Assembly: GCA_963942565.1 (NCBI GenBank)
Contig: OZ012684.1
Span: 96,620,800-96,684,799, forward strand
DNA length: 64,000 bases
DNA from: Maea johnstoni
Lineage: Eukaryota > Annelida > Polychaeta > Spionida > Magelonidae
Direction of reading: 5' to 3'
In this document: positions 49,981-60,570 of the stretch, piece after piece
Layout: every line of letters starts with the position of its first letter
Position numbering within the stretch: position 1 is the first letter of the stretch
Notes under the pieces: generated by a model
Seen by the model: the letters and a program-made list of their open reading frames with translations, nothing else
What the model was told of the DNA's origin: nothing
Databases searched by the model: none
Translations under genes and position numbers: made by a program

Positions 49981-52324
49981 GAGAACTTCTTCCCGGTCCT
50001 GGGTTTTGTTATCATAGCAATAAGTCCTAATCTGTTATAGGGACTACTGAAAGTAATGCACCAGTCAATTGAATCCGTGGGATGGGGGGGGGGGGGGGGG
50101 GGGGCTGGGATGGGTCAGGGATAGTGCACCGACTTTTGCACTATTTTGCATAGTCCCAGCCCCCCGCGGCACATTTTTTTTGTCACTAATCGCCACCCCC
50201 TGCCCTTGCCTCCCCTCCCCCCCGGTCACACTTTTCAAAGGGGCCCTAAAGGCTCACATACATATCAGCTTATATGAAACTAATACACTTTAAGAACAGG
50301 ATGCTGCCCTTCTTTTTCTCTCAGTGATCTCATGGAGGAGATTTTTGCATATTGCCATCCTGCCCAGCCCCTGGCAGCCACTGGATGCGGCCATGTTTTT
50401 CAATTGGGTGGAAGAGATCACTTCCTGCCCCTAGCTCTGTGCTTATCTCATGCACCACTAAGCTCCTTTGCTACCCAATAACACTGAACACAGCAGGGGG
50501 TGATGGCGGCGGCCTTGACTCAGAGGAGGTGCTATTCACTAATTGCAATTCTAGATTTCTCTTTATGTGGAGCTCTCGGGCTTCTCTGTTTATGGCAGAT
50601 GTTGAGCTATGTTCGTGAACTTTCATATAAACCTATGATTCGTTCTTCCTCAAGTTCCCCTTTAGACCATTTTTTGTTATCCACGTGGGCATCAAAAAAT
50701 ATGATAAATGAATTTGAAAATAAACTTTTATTGTGTTGATTTGTACAAATGCAGGAATATTCTAGGAAAAACTATCACATTGAAGGCCTTCATGCACCTC
50801 ATGAAGATTGTCTTTGTTGAGGAGTCCATAGCAGTTTGGTCTGAAGTACCATGAGAAATTCCAGCCACTGTGCATCCTCACGCAAACTATCAATTCGTAT
50901 GTGGTCATACTACCACGATTGGATTTTAAAATGGCTATTTCATTTTAGAGATATTTCTGGCAAATAATAGCGCATGCAGCCCTTCTGTAAAGAAGTGTTT
51001 ATGATTGGCAAAAGCATATGTACTGATACCTTGAAAAAAAGTTTCACTGGATTGGTCAGTTTCAAAGTTCATTTGGACAAAATTTGAGATGTGCGCAAGT
51101 TTTGTGGGCAACTTACAAACAAAGGCGGCGACCTCTATCGGCGGATTTTGGGAAAGAATAACGTCTTGGTGAGACAGAATCCTGTCGTAACTTTGTGACT
51201 GCTTTAAAGATTAATGCAGAATGATTAGGGAATGCACTTGTGCGTTGCACGTACCTTTGACCGCCACTGACCATGCAACATGCGCAACCACGCACCAAAT
51301 CCTCAGTGCAACAAATGCTCACGCGACGTCATGATTATAGTAGCGGAAAAAGTTGCCACGGCGATGTTTTCTATGTTCACAAAAAATATAAATCATCTGC
51401 ATCTCTGTGGGTCAACTTTAAGGTCTTACGACACTTTTAGAAATCTCAGTTTAATTTTCCTGAAATTTTGCATGAGGAAAGAACATAGCACAGTGATCTT
51501 TGAATAACTTAAAATCATGGGGTCATCGACTTCGTTTTTTTCACAGATTTTTGAGAAAAGAATGCAATTTATATTACAAACATCTCATTTTACAAAATTG
51601 GTTTCTTTCTTTGCTAAATTTATCCCTTCAGAGACACTGATACTGCCTGAAATACTGTTCTGCCTTGTTGAAATTATTTTTCTACTGTTATATAGGAATT
51701 GCGAAATCAAGGAATTTGAGAAACCAGTTTTTAACCCAAAATTGGTATAATTCAGAATTGCCTAGTTTAATTTCCCCCAATTTTTGTCAACAATATCAAC
51801 TCAATGCTCTTAATGTGAAGACAAAGAAAATGACAGGTCACCGTGTTAGAATTTGAACCACAGATGGTCAAAGTTTTTGAGAAAGGACTTTTTGGGGTCA
51901 AATTTACATGAAAATGTTAGAAAAGAGTAACTCAATTGTTACCATATATGCCCATTCTTATATAAGATATTGTTGAGCAAGGGTACCCCATTTTATACAC
52001 ATGAATTATTACAAAGTCTTTCTGAAAATGTGTCAAAACATCAAATTCAATGAATATGAAAATATCACTGGCATATACAATCTTAACCCAGTACCGACTT
52101 TTTAGACGGAGCCGATAGGTGAAAAAATGGAATCCGACCTGGCGATTTTAAAAATTGTGCGAGAGTCGCAGCCTAGTGTGACTGGGCCTTTAAGCATGTT
52201 ATCTCAGTGTGCGCCTCTCTCCTCACTAGCAGGATTGGCCTGGTGGCTTTACAAAGGAGCAGCATTATGATAGTATCATAGTACCGTTGCAAATGAAGAA
52301 CCACCTAGAAATTAATAAAGTTAA
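49981..52324. repeat. Array unit 15
   Basis: G-run about 21. Near identical to units 12-14. Confidence 0.95.
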
Positions 52325-54200
52325 GAGAACTTCTTCCCGGTCCTGGGTTTTGTTATCATAGCAATAAGTCCTAATCTGTTATAGGGACTACTGAAAGTAA
52401 TGCACCAGTCAATTGAATCCGTGGGATGGGGGGGGGGGGGGGGGGGCTGGGATGGGTCAGGGATAGTGCACCGACTTTTGCACTATTTTGCATAGTCCCA
52501 GCCCCCCGCGGCACATTTTTTTTGTCACTAATCGCCACCCCCTGCCCTTGCCTCCCCTCCCCCCCGGTCACACTTTTCAAAGGGGCCCTAAAGGCTCACA
52601 TACATATCAGCTTATATGAAACTAATACACTTTAAGAACAGGATGCTGCCCTTCTTTTTCTCTCAGTGATCTCATGGAGGAGATTTTTGCATATTGCCAT
52701 CCTGCCCAGCCCCTGGCAGCCACTGGATGCGGCCATGTTTTTCAATTGGGTGGAAGAGATCACTTCCTGCCCCTAGCTCTGTGCTTATCTCATGCACCAC
52801 TAAGCTCCTTTGCTACCCAATAACACTGAACACAGCAGGGGGTGATGGCGGCGGCCTTGACTCAGAGGAGGTGCTATTCACTAATTGCAATTCTAGATTT
52901 CTCTTTATGTGGAGCTCTCGGGCTTCTCTGTTTATGGCAGATGTTGAGCTATGTTCGTGAACTTTCATATAAACCTATGATTCGTTCTTCCTCAAGTTCC
53001 CCTTTAGACCATTTTTTGTTATCCACGTGGGCATCAAAAAATATGATAAATGAATTTGAAAATAAACTTTTATTGTGTTGATTTGTACAAATGCAGGAAT
53101 ATTCTAGGAAAAACTATCACATTGAAGGCCTTCATGCACCTCATGAAGATTGTCTTTGTTGAGGAGTCCATAGCAGTTTGGTCTGAAGTACCATGAGAAA
53201 TTCCAGCCACTGTGCATCCTCACGCAAACTATCAATTCGTATGTGGTCATACTACCACGATTGGATTTTAAAATGGCTATTTCATTTTAGAGATATTTCT
53301 GGCAAATAATAGCGCATGCAGCCCTTCTGTAAAGAAGTGTTTATGATTGGCAAAAGCATATGTACTGATACCTTGAAAAAAAGTTTCACTGGATTGGTCA
53401 GTTTCAAAGTTCATTTGGACAAAATTTGAGATGTGCGCAAGTTTTGTGGGCAACTTACAAACAAAGGCGGCGACCTCTATCGGCGGATTTTGGGAAAGAA
53501 TAACGTCTTGGTGAGACAGAATCCTGTCGTAACTTTGTGACTGCTTTAAAGATTAATGCAGAATGATTAGGGAATTGCGAAATCAAGGAATTTGAGAAAC
53601 CAGTTTTTAACCCAAAATTGGTATAATTCAGAATTGCCTAGTTTAATTTCCCCCAACTTTTGTCTACAATATCTACTCAATGCTCTTAATGTGAAGACAA
53701 AGAAAATGACAGGTCACCGTGTTAGAATTTGAACCACAGATGGTCAAAGTTTTTGAGATAGGACTTTTTGGGGTCAAATTTACATGAAAATGTTAGAAAA
53801 GAGTAACTCAATTGTTACCATATATGCCCATTCTTATATAAGATATTGTTGAGCAAGGGTACCCCACTTAATACACATGAATTATTACAAATTCTTTCTG
53901 AAAACGTGTCAAAACATCAAATTCAATGAATATGAAAATATCACTGGCATATACAATCTTAACCCAGTACCGACTTTTTAGACGGAGCCGATAGGTGAAA
54001 AAATGGAATCCGACCTGCCGATTTAAAAAATTGTGCGAGAGTCGCAGCCTAGTGTGACTGGGCCTTTAAGCATGTTATCTCAGTGTGCGCCTCTCTCCTC
54101 ACTAGCAGGATTGGCCTGGTGGCTTTACAAAGGAGCAGCATTATGATAGTATCATAGTACCGTTGCAAATGAAGAACCACCTAGAAATTAATAAAGTTAA
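52325..54200. repeat. Array unit 16 (short form)
   Basis: G-run about 19. Same deletion junction (about 53,571) as units 8 and 9, although six full-length units lie between. Confidence 0.95.
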
Positions 54201-55090
54201 GAGAACTTCTTCCCGGTCCTGGGTTTTGTTATCATAGCAATAAGTCCTAATCTGTTATAGGGACTACTGAAAGTAATGCACCAGTCAATTGAATCCGTGG
54301 GATGGGGGGGGGGGGGGGGGGGGGGGGGGGGCTGGGATGGGTCAGGGATAGTGCACCGACCTTTGCACTATTTTGAATAGTCCCAGCCCCCCGCGGCACA
54401 TTTTTTTTGTCACTAATCGCCGCCCCCTGCCCTTCCCCCCCCTCCCCCCGGGCACATTTTTCAAAGGGGCCCTTAAGGCTCACATACATATCAGCTTATA
54501 TGAAACTAATACACTTTAAGAACAGGATGCTGCCCTTCTTTTTCTCTCAGTGATCTCATGGAGGAGATTTTTGCATATTGCCATCCTGCCCAGCCCCTGG
54601 CAGCCACTGGATGTGGCCATGTTTTTCAATTGGGTGGAAGAGATCACTTCCTGCCCCTAGCTCTGTGCTTATCTTATGCATCACTAGGCTCCTTTGCTAC
54701 CCAATAACACTGAACACAGCAGGGGGTGATGGCGGCGGCCTTGACTCAGAGGAGGTGCTATTCACTAATTGCAATTCTAGATTTCTCTTTATGTGGAGCT
54801 CTCGGGCTTCTCTGTTTATGGCAGATGTTGAGCTATGTTCGTGAACTTTCATATAAACCTATGATTTGTTCTTCCTCAAGTTCCCCTTTAAACCATTTTT
54901 TGTTATCCACGTGGGCATCAAAAATATGATAAATGAATTTGAAAATAAACTTTTATTGTGTTGATTTGTACAAATGCAGGAATATTCTAGGAAGAACTAT
55001 CACATTGAAGGCCTTCATGCACCTCATGAAGATTGACTTTGTTGAGGAGTCCGTTGCAGTTTGGTCTGAAGTTCCATGAGAAATTCCATG
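54201..55090. repeat. Array unit 17 (right partial)
   Basis: G-run about 28; MITE at 54,465-54,887. Homology stops after 'gaaattcca' near 55,088, about 87 bases into the segment with which unit 0 begins. It has several private changes, as expected for an edge unit. Confidence 0.95.
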
Positions 55091-55636
55091 ATTTAATGAC
55101 CTCCACAATAAGGAGTGAAGGTCAATACTGGGCTCACTCAAATTTAAACCAATACAAATATCCTACCCCTGGTCCTACTGAACCCAGGAATATCCAGGCG
55201 ACACTACCTAACCTGCTGTGCATAGCCAGGAAATATCTGTCCGCACTTGCTGACCTGTTGATGACCAGTAGGCTGAGTTAGTCCTTAGGACTCCACCCCA
55301 CCCCCTAGACCATTCTTTTGACATGGCAAGTTGCAGGTAACTACTCAAAATTCAAGCTTTTGTCCCAGATGGTTAATTTTGTCCCATGGAACAAAAAACA
55401 ATGCAGTTGGCAGGGTAGCTAGGCTATAACCAGCAATTTAGCAGGACAAGGGCTAGGTTTCAATGAATTTCATCATATCCACACTTCTATACCCTTTTTC
55501 TACCCACGGCACAGACATATTAACTAATGACTGGAAACATTACAATTAAAATGACTTTTGGTAGCTGGAAAAGCATTATTAGAATTATATATTAACTCAC
55601 ATACATTTTATACTGACAATGATACTTATTTTCCAG
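55091..55636. other. Right flank of the array, intron
   Basis: The minus strand continues the coding-like frame of the shared segment for about 18 more codons (SEPSIDLHSLLWRSLN), then nothing recognisable. Confidence 0.4.
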
Positions 55637-55664
55637 ATCACCAATATCCAAGCAAGGATAAAAC
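55637..55664 (+). CDS. Exon h (tentative), first exon after the array
   Basis: The acceptor is attttccag and the donor gtgagt. Phase 0 in, reading ITNIQARIK, and phase 1 out, which fits both exon g (phase 0 out) and exon i (phase 1 in). Confidence 0.5.
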
Positions 55665-55857
55665 GTGAGTATTCAAATATTCTAGAACTTATTCTAGAAC
55701 TGATTGTTTGCAAGGCAACAAATTAATAAACAATTAAAAATCAATATCATCAGTATGAAGTGCAAATATAGTGTGAAAAATATGAAGAGCACATAACTTA
55801 ATCTTAGTCAACCCCTTTCATTTTAGAGGTGAATTATTTTCAGAGAATCATTTATTA

Positions 55858-56100
55858 TAACCCAAAAGCCTCCAGGCCTCAAACCCATCAAAGGCTTATA
55901 GCATGCAATTATTGTTTTATAACTTAAAAGCTCCCAGGCCTCAAACACATCAAAGGCTTATAGCATGCAATTCTTGTATTATAACTTAAAAGCTCCCAGG
56001 CCTCAAACACATCAGAGGCTTATAGCATGCAATTCTTGTATTATAACTTAAAAGCTCCAGGCCTCAAAAACATCATAGGCTTATAACATGCGATTATTGA
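55858..56100. repeat. 62-base intronic minisatellite, four copies
   Basis: Four tandem copies of a unit containing 'ccaggcctcaaa.acatca', 'ggcttata.catgc' and 'attataacttaaaagctc', with a few changes between copies. Confidence 0.9.
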
Positions 56101-56153
56101 TTACTTCATTTTTTTTCATGATATTTATACAGTTATTTTACTTCCTTTTCTAG

Positions 56154-56219
56154 CTTTTAAAAGCGCAGTCAAGGCAACACAATTCCTGCGGGCAATAGTA
56201 AATCCAGAGGGGGTTAGAG
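56154..56219 (+). CDS. Exon i
   Basis: The acceptor is cttttctag and the donor gtatgt. Phase 1 in and out, reading FKSAVKATQFLRAIVNPEGV then R. No family recognised. Confidence 0.55.
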
Positions 56220-56610
56220 GTATGTTACATTCATTTTTAAAACTATTTTGGGGTCATCAAATAGATAATCAATAATGAATTATAATTAATACTTTATGGC
56301 CCAAACTTTCAACTAGCCAAGCAGTGCTAGCTCCTCAAGACTTTACTAACCATAAATGAATTCTTGCAAGTCTTTTTTCTTATCAATTTCAAAATCAGGG
56401 AGTTTGTTTGATATATGCAGCACTTAGAAAAATAATTATGAGGACATAGATACTGAATACATCTATTTAAGTTTTAATTTAGTGGCACTGTACTTTCCTA
56501 GGCACTATTTGATTTGGAATGAGATGATTTCCCTGATATATTTTAAAGTAAGATTTACTTGTCCAAGTAGAAAATTAATTTTACCATATCTTGTCTCATA
56601 TCATTTTCAG

Positions 56611-56738
56611 GTTTCCGCTACAGAGGGAGGGTACCTCCAGCCGGTTGGCCGCTTGGAGTTGAGTTTAGGGCATTGTCTACAATGCCCACTCAACTACTCA
56701 TCCAGGCGGCCAATTCGGTTCGCCTAACCCAACTAGAT
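56611..56738 (+). CDS. Exon j
   Basis: The acceptor is atcattttcag and the donor gtaagt. One hundred and twenty-eight bases; with phase 1 in it reads GFRYRGRVPPAGWPLGVEF then RALSTMPTQLLIQAANSV then RLTQLD, leaving at phase 0. It is the only frame that stays open. The alternative frame read directly through the upstream intron stops at 56,727. No family recognised. Confidence 0.6.
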
Positions 56739-57027
56739 GTAAGTATTCTATTATTCATTCAATTAACTTAAATATAAGATGTATTTCTATTGTTTTTTGG
56801 TAAAATTTAATGAACTCAACTCCTTTAATGAAATCAAGCCTCGCAAAATACATGTAAAGGGAAAATTTACAAAAATGTTTATTGCAAGATAAGATCAAAG
56901 CAAAAGTATCTTCTTAAGGTAGTTGGCCATCTTGTGATTAACATTAAATGCCTTAAAGCTAAAAGAAAGATTAATAATAAACAATTAAATATCAATTTTA
57001 AAAGATTTATTACTTATTCTTTTTCAG

Positions 57028-57034
57028 ATCTAAG
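57028..57034 (+). CDS. Possible 7-base microexon
   Basis: ttttcag then ATCTAAG then gtaagc. If joined to exon j at phase 0 it gives Ile then stop, which would end the protein here. At phase 1 it would give a frame joining exon k (..LR CLNLYPGK). The two readings conflict, so its role is open. Confidence 0.2.
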
Positions 57035-57470
57035 GTAAGCCAAGGGAAAATGGTAAGCAGAAATTATATATATATCTAGTAACTAACACATGTCATACAT
57101 TAAATTGAAGTTTAAATGAGGACCTTCAAAATTGATAATGATGTTATTCAGAGGCCTTCAAGTTGCTTCATGTAACAACATCAACAAAATTAGATTACAT
57201 ATAATGCATTTAATAAATTTTGTCCATTATGATTCTTTTCTCTTACAAAAACTACTTGACTAATCACATTGTTTTATCTGCTATTATGTCTGTCTTTTCT
57301 GCCTGAAATGATAAATGAATTGTGTTTTGAACCCATTTTATTTCGGTGAATACACATCACTGGTATGACTTTTAACTTTGATCATAACTCATTATCAACT
57401 AGAGTAAAACCTGAAGAGTATTTGAAAAGGGGATTGTTAAACCCAACTGAAATAATATCTTTCATCTAGG

Positions 57471-57848
57471 TAGGAGTGTGATCGGTGTCCAAGGTTTGGA
57501 ATTGGAATCGGTAATCTTTTTTTCCGATACTTTCCGATTCAGATTCAGATTCCTACGGACATATACAGGGAGAAGAATCATAGCATTTGGGTGAAAAACT
57601 GTATCAGATGTTTCACTATTTTTACATTTCAATCCTATACCTTCTTTTTTGGGCAGTAGATTAGATGACCTTGCACACTGAGCTACTGACTGGTGTTGTC
57701 TCATTGCAATATGAAGACGAAATGACTGTCAATTAGTATCAACATTTGGTCGATTCCAGAATCGGAATGATCGATATGAGATTTTATAGCGATCTTTTCC
57801 ATGGGATCGGCGATTCCATCCGATTCCTTGGTATCGATTACACTCCTA
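57471..57848. mobile_element. hAT-type MITE (378 bases)
   Basis: Ends TAGGAGTGTGATCG and CGATTACACTCCTA are inverted repeats. It is flanked by the exact 8-base duplication CATCTAGG (57,463-57,470 and 57,849-57,856). The interior is rich in 'gattccgat'-type wording and non-coding. Confidence 0.9.
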
Positions 57849-57968
57849 CATCTAGGTATTTGTGGTTTGCATTCTTATTGCATTCTAGATGCAATTAGGG
57901 ACCTGTCAATGAGTTATGCATATTATGCAACTCATCATGTTATGCAACTTATGATTGCATTTTCTTAA

Positions 57969-58278
57969 CCCTGCTCTTGCTAACACCGGATATATCCGGT
58001 GCTAGATATCTTGCCTGTGTGACCAACACCGGATATATCCGGTCTTTAGGTACCCTTGCACTTAGCAAAAAAAAAACTACATAGGTCGATTAAGGGGTAT
58101 TGAATTATACTAGATATCAAGGTTTTACCTTTAACTATGTTTCTATTTCAGTTTGTGAAGCACATTATTGAAACAGTAATAGAAATCTATGAAATCCTTC
58201 TGATTTGGTGGGTAGACCCACAATATCCCTGGTCCCAGGGGATAGGTTCTCCCATATGGGGGTCTAGCATGACAAGGG
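57969..58278. mobile_element. piggyBac-type MITE (310 bases)
   Basis: Flanked by TTAA (57,965-57,968 and 58,279-58,282). Ends CCCTGCTCTTGCTA and inverted CCCTTGTCATGCTA. Near its left end are two copies of the perfect palindrome ACCGGATATATCCGGT (57,985-58,000 and 58,028-58,043). Confidence 0.8.
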
Positions 58279-58351
58279 TTAATTATCCCTGTTCACAGAG
58301 GTTATGAAAACAATCTTAAAGCCAATCTTGTTATTTATTTACTGTCTACTG

Positions 58352-58821
58352 TAGGGCTAGGAATCGTCCTGAAATTTCGGCTCGATTAATCGTTGAAGTT
58401 TCCGACTGATCAATCGATTAAAAACGATCATTTAGAGAGCGCTTTATCCTAAAAACACGCTAGTACCGAACCCGGAAGTAAAGCGAAGTTTAGCATAGGA
58501 ACGGCGACGGCGCCATTTTGAAAATGAGACTTGTCAATACAAGTATAAGTCGATACGTAAAATGGATGCGGCGGCGAGAATAGGCATGAAAACAACAGTT
58601 AAGGTAGGCAAATGTGTTTATTAGCCGCTATATTAGTAGGATAAGTGGTCAAATGAGTTGTCAATAAGGGTTTTGTGGAGGAAATTACGTTGTTTTTTAC
58701 AATGTTAGCGATGTGAGCGATAATCGGAAATAATCGATTTTCCAAAACTTGACTCGACCCGGTCGGATTTCATGCCGATCCGACCGATTGATCGAGCTTA
58801 CGATTGATCTTCCTAGCCTTA
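58352..58821. mobile_element. hAT-type MITE (470 bases)
   Basis: Ends TAGGGCTAGGAA and TTCCTAGCCTTA. Exact 8-base duplication GTCTACTG (58,344-58,351 and 58,822-58,829). An internal ATG at 58,562 opens a short frame (MDAAARIGMKTTVK) followed by a donor-like gtaggc, perhaps a relic of a parent transposase first exon. Confidence 0.9.
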
Positions 58822-58864
58822 GTCTACTGGCAGAAAGGTTCTCTGGCACTATGATGAATTTCTT

Positions 58865-59035
58865 GGGGGCCTGCCCTGATGGCCCAGTGGTCTAAGGTGA
58901 CTTAACACTGACTGCTTGCTGTGTCTCACCGCTGCCTGGGTTCAAATCCTGGCCGAGGCATGAGAGAAAGTTGCAAGTTACTTAGGGGTTAGGCGTCGCT
59001 TTATTCCAGGTACTCCAGAAATTATCATTCAGAAC
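58865..59035 (+). mobile_element. tRNA-derived SINE
   Basis: A box 'tggcccagtggtctaaggt' and B box 'gggttcaaatcc' are spaced as in a Ser/Leu-type tRNA, then a tail 'gagagaaagttgcaagttac' shared with the minus-strand copy at 9,885-10,010. The head equals the units of the array at 9,066-9,770. Confidence 0.75.
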
Positions 59036-59095
59036 TCTACCTTTAACTCCCCATCAAATATTTATCAATGCTTCAATCTCTCATCATTTTCACAG

Positions 59096-59309
59096 GTGTC
59101 TTAATTTATATCCAGGCAAGACTGTTGATCGCCAAATGCGCAACCAGCAGATCTTGCTCAGCGGCCTGGACGATACAACTCCTAGCTCAGCTTTTGACGA
59201 GAGGTGTGTTCTGCGCATGGTCGTGAGCAACCTTCTCTATGATATAAACAAATACAGAAGTTCTCATTGGTCTTTGTCTCCTAGTTCTGTCACAATGAGA
59301 CTAGATTAG
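59096..59309 (+). CDS. Exon k (tentative terminal exon)
   Basis: The acceptor is atcattttcacag. Entering at phase 2 the frame reads CLNLYPGKTVDRQMRNQQI then LLSGLDDTTPSSAFDER then CVLRMVVSNLLYDINKYRSS, ending TMRLD and stop TAG at 59,307-59,309. Residue use is protein-like, and no family is recognised. A second frame (phase 1) is also open for part of the exon. The phase from exon j (0) does not fit directly, so at least one exon is missing or exon j ends differently, or this is another gene. Confidence 0.4.
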
Positions 59310-59425
59310 GAGAGACCAGGTGTGTCCAGGACTTTACCATAGGCCAAATGAATATTCTACTATTTTCAAAAATGTGCTTTTTCCTGAATGTTGTCAGGAC
59401 AATGGTGAACATTCACTTCAGACAC

Positions 59426-60290
59426 TAGAGCTGCACTCACGGAGGGAGATCAACTCATGAGCTCACCACCCGTTTTACTTGTGAGCTCATGAGCTCACGG
59501 ACGTTCTGATTTTCCAAAGAGATATTTATTTTCCAGCCCAGCTATAAGGAAATAAATATTTATTGGCGGAAATTTATTAACATTGCCATGTTTATTTAAT
59601 TTCAAAATGTGCTGACGAGGTACAAAGTTCAGTTTAACACTCAACACCGCTTGAATGTGTACATTGGAGATTGTAAAGAAGGGTTAAGCAGGGATAAGCA
59701 GTTATGTATGTTGATTAGTGGTGGGACGAGTAATCGGAAAGTCGAGCTTTCGGTCGCTGGGGAGTCCGATCCGAGCACTCGAGTTCAAAAATTGATCGCT
59801 CGGAAATTACGAGCTCATGAAATTTTGATAGCAACACATGTTCCCGATGCATGTGTAGCCTAGCGATGGCCAAAACGTCCGAATTTGCACCAGATTTTCA
59901 TAAATAAAATGCTTTTTCCGAAGTCGCCGTGTCAAATGCGTAGTACGGCATTTTCTGGTGCACCGATTCTCGATGCCGCGGTACACCATTTGTTTGCCTG
60001 GCATATGCCGGCATGAGCCGCGGCGCAATTTTGTGTTAAATCGTTCGCCTAACGATTTCGCCAATGTGGCCGTAAAACTCGATATTTGGTCGCTATATTT
60101 GGCGAGCGCTCGAGTTCATGTTTTTGGGCCGAGTCCCAGCACTAATGTTGATAATGTGTGTTATGTGCCCTGTGTTACGGTTGTGTTTCCAACATCGACG
60201 AGCTCACAATTTGAACATTTCAGCTCGAGCTCGGCGAGTTTGCTCCAGAGCTCGAGCCACTCGAGTTTGTGAGTGATGAGTGCAGCTCTA
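59426..60290. mobile_element. hAT-type MITE, family 'TAGAGCTGCACTCAC', with nested insert
   Basis: Ends TAGAGCTGCACTCAC and GAGTGCAGCTCTA. Exact 8-base duplication TCAGACAC (59,418-59,425 and 60,291-60,298). Interior has repeated 'tgagctcatgagctcac' palindromic wording. Split by the element at 59,716-60,144. It lies about 115 bases after the stop of exon k, perhaps in a 3' UTR. Confidence 0.92.
59716..60144. mobile_element. Nested hAT-type MITE (429 bases)
   Basis: Ends TAGTGGTGGGAC and GTCCCAGCACTA. Exact 8-base duplication ATGTTGAT (59,708-59,715 and 60,145-60,152). The related element at 61,610 lacks the insert at this point, confirming the insertion. Confidence 0.92.
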
Positions 60291-60499
60291 TCAGACACTA
60301 CCTTTTTTAATTAATTGAATTAGTGTCTTTTCTAGAAATGAATAAAAAAGGGGGAATTACATGCAAAATTCCATGCAACACCATGTATAAGATTTTTGGT
60401 TAAGTGCTATCCATGAAATTCAATACACCTGTTACACTGTAACAGGCATGCTAATCAACTTTTATAGATGCTTGAAATGCACAAATGTAAGAGTTGCAA

Positions 60500-60570
60500 T
60501 TAGAGGGAGACCAACTCATGAGCTCACTACCTTTTTGACTCATGAACTCACGGACCCACATCTAAAAAAA
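60500..60570. mobile_element. Fragment of the 'TAGAGCTGCACTCAC' MITE family
   Basis: 'gagggagaccaactcatgag', 'ctcactacc' and 'ctcacggac' match the left part of the elements at 59,426 and 61,610. No ends remain. Confidence 0.65.

Larger units (their letters stand above)
14590..55090. repeat. Intronic macrosatellite: 16 whole units of about 2.34 kb plus two partial
   Basis: Direct head-to-tail repeat. Full units are 2,334-2,360 bases; three (units 8, 9, 16) are about 1,872-1,877 because of one shared deletion. Unit start is set here at gagaacttcttcccgg, just after a TTAA. In order each unit has: a G-run; a C-rich stretch; a 423-base TTAA-flanked Kolobok-like MITE; the 87-base segment shared with both array flanks; then about 1.4 kb of AT-rich sequence I cannot assign. 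Units differ by few substitutions apart from the G-run. Small open frames recur in every unit simply because the unit is repeated; none looks like a gene. It lies between exons 13,374 and 55,637. Confidence 0.97.

Noticed and set aside
16470-54844. Recurring small open frames in the array (88, 67, 69, 77 and 63 codons per unit)
   Set aside because: They repeat only because the unit repeats. Some lie inside the MITE, they overlap on both strands, and none has a recognisable domain or substitution pattern suggesting coding.
55858-56100. CRISPR-like array
   Set aside because: Four contiguous 62-base copies without distinct spacers in a eukaryotic intron: an ordinary minisatellite.
59609-60272. 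Protein-coding frames at 59,609-60,272
   Set aside because: They lie wholly inside two nested non-coding MITEs.
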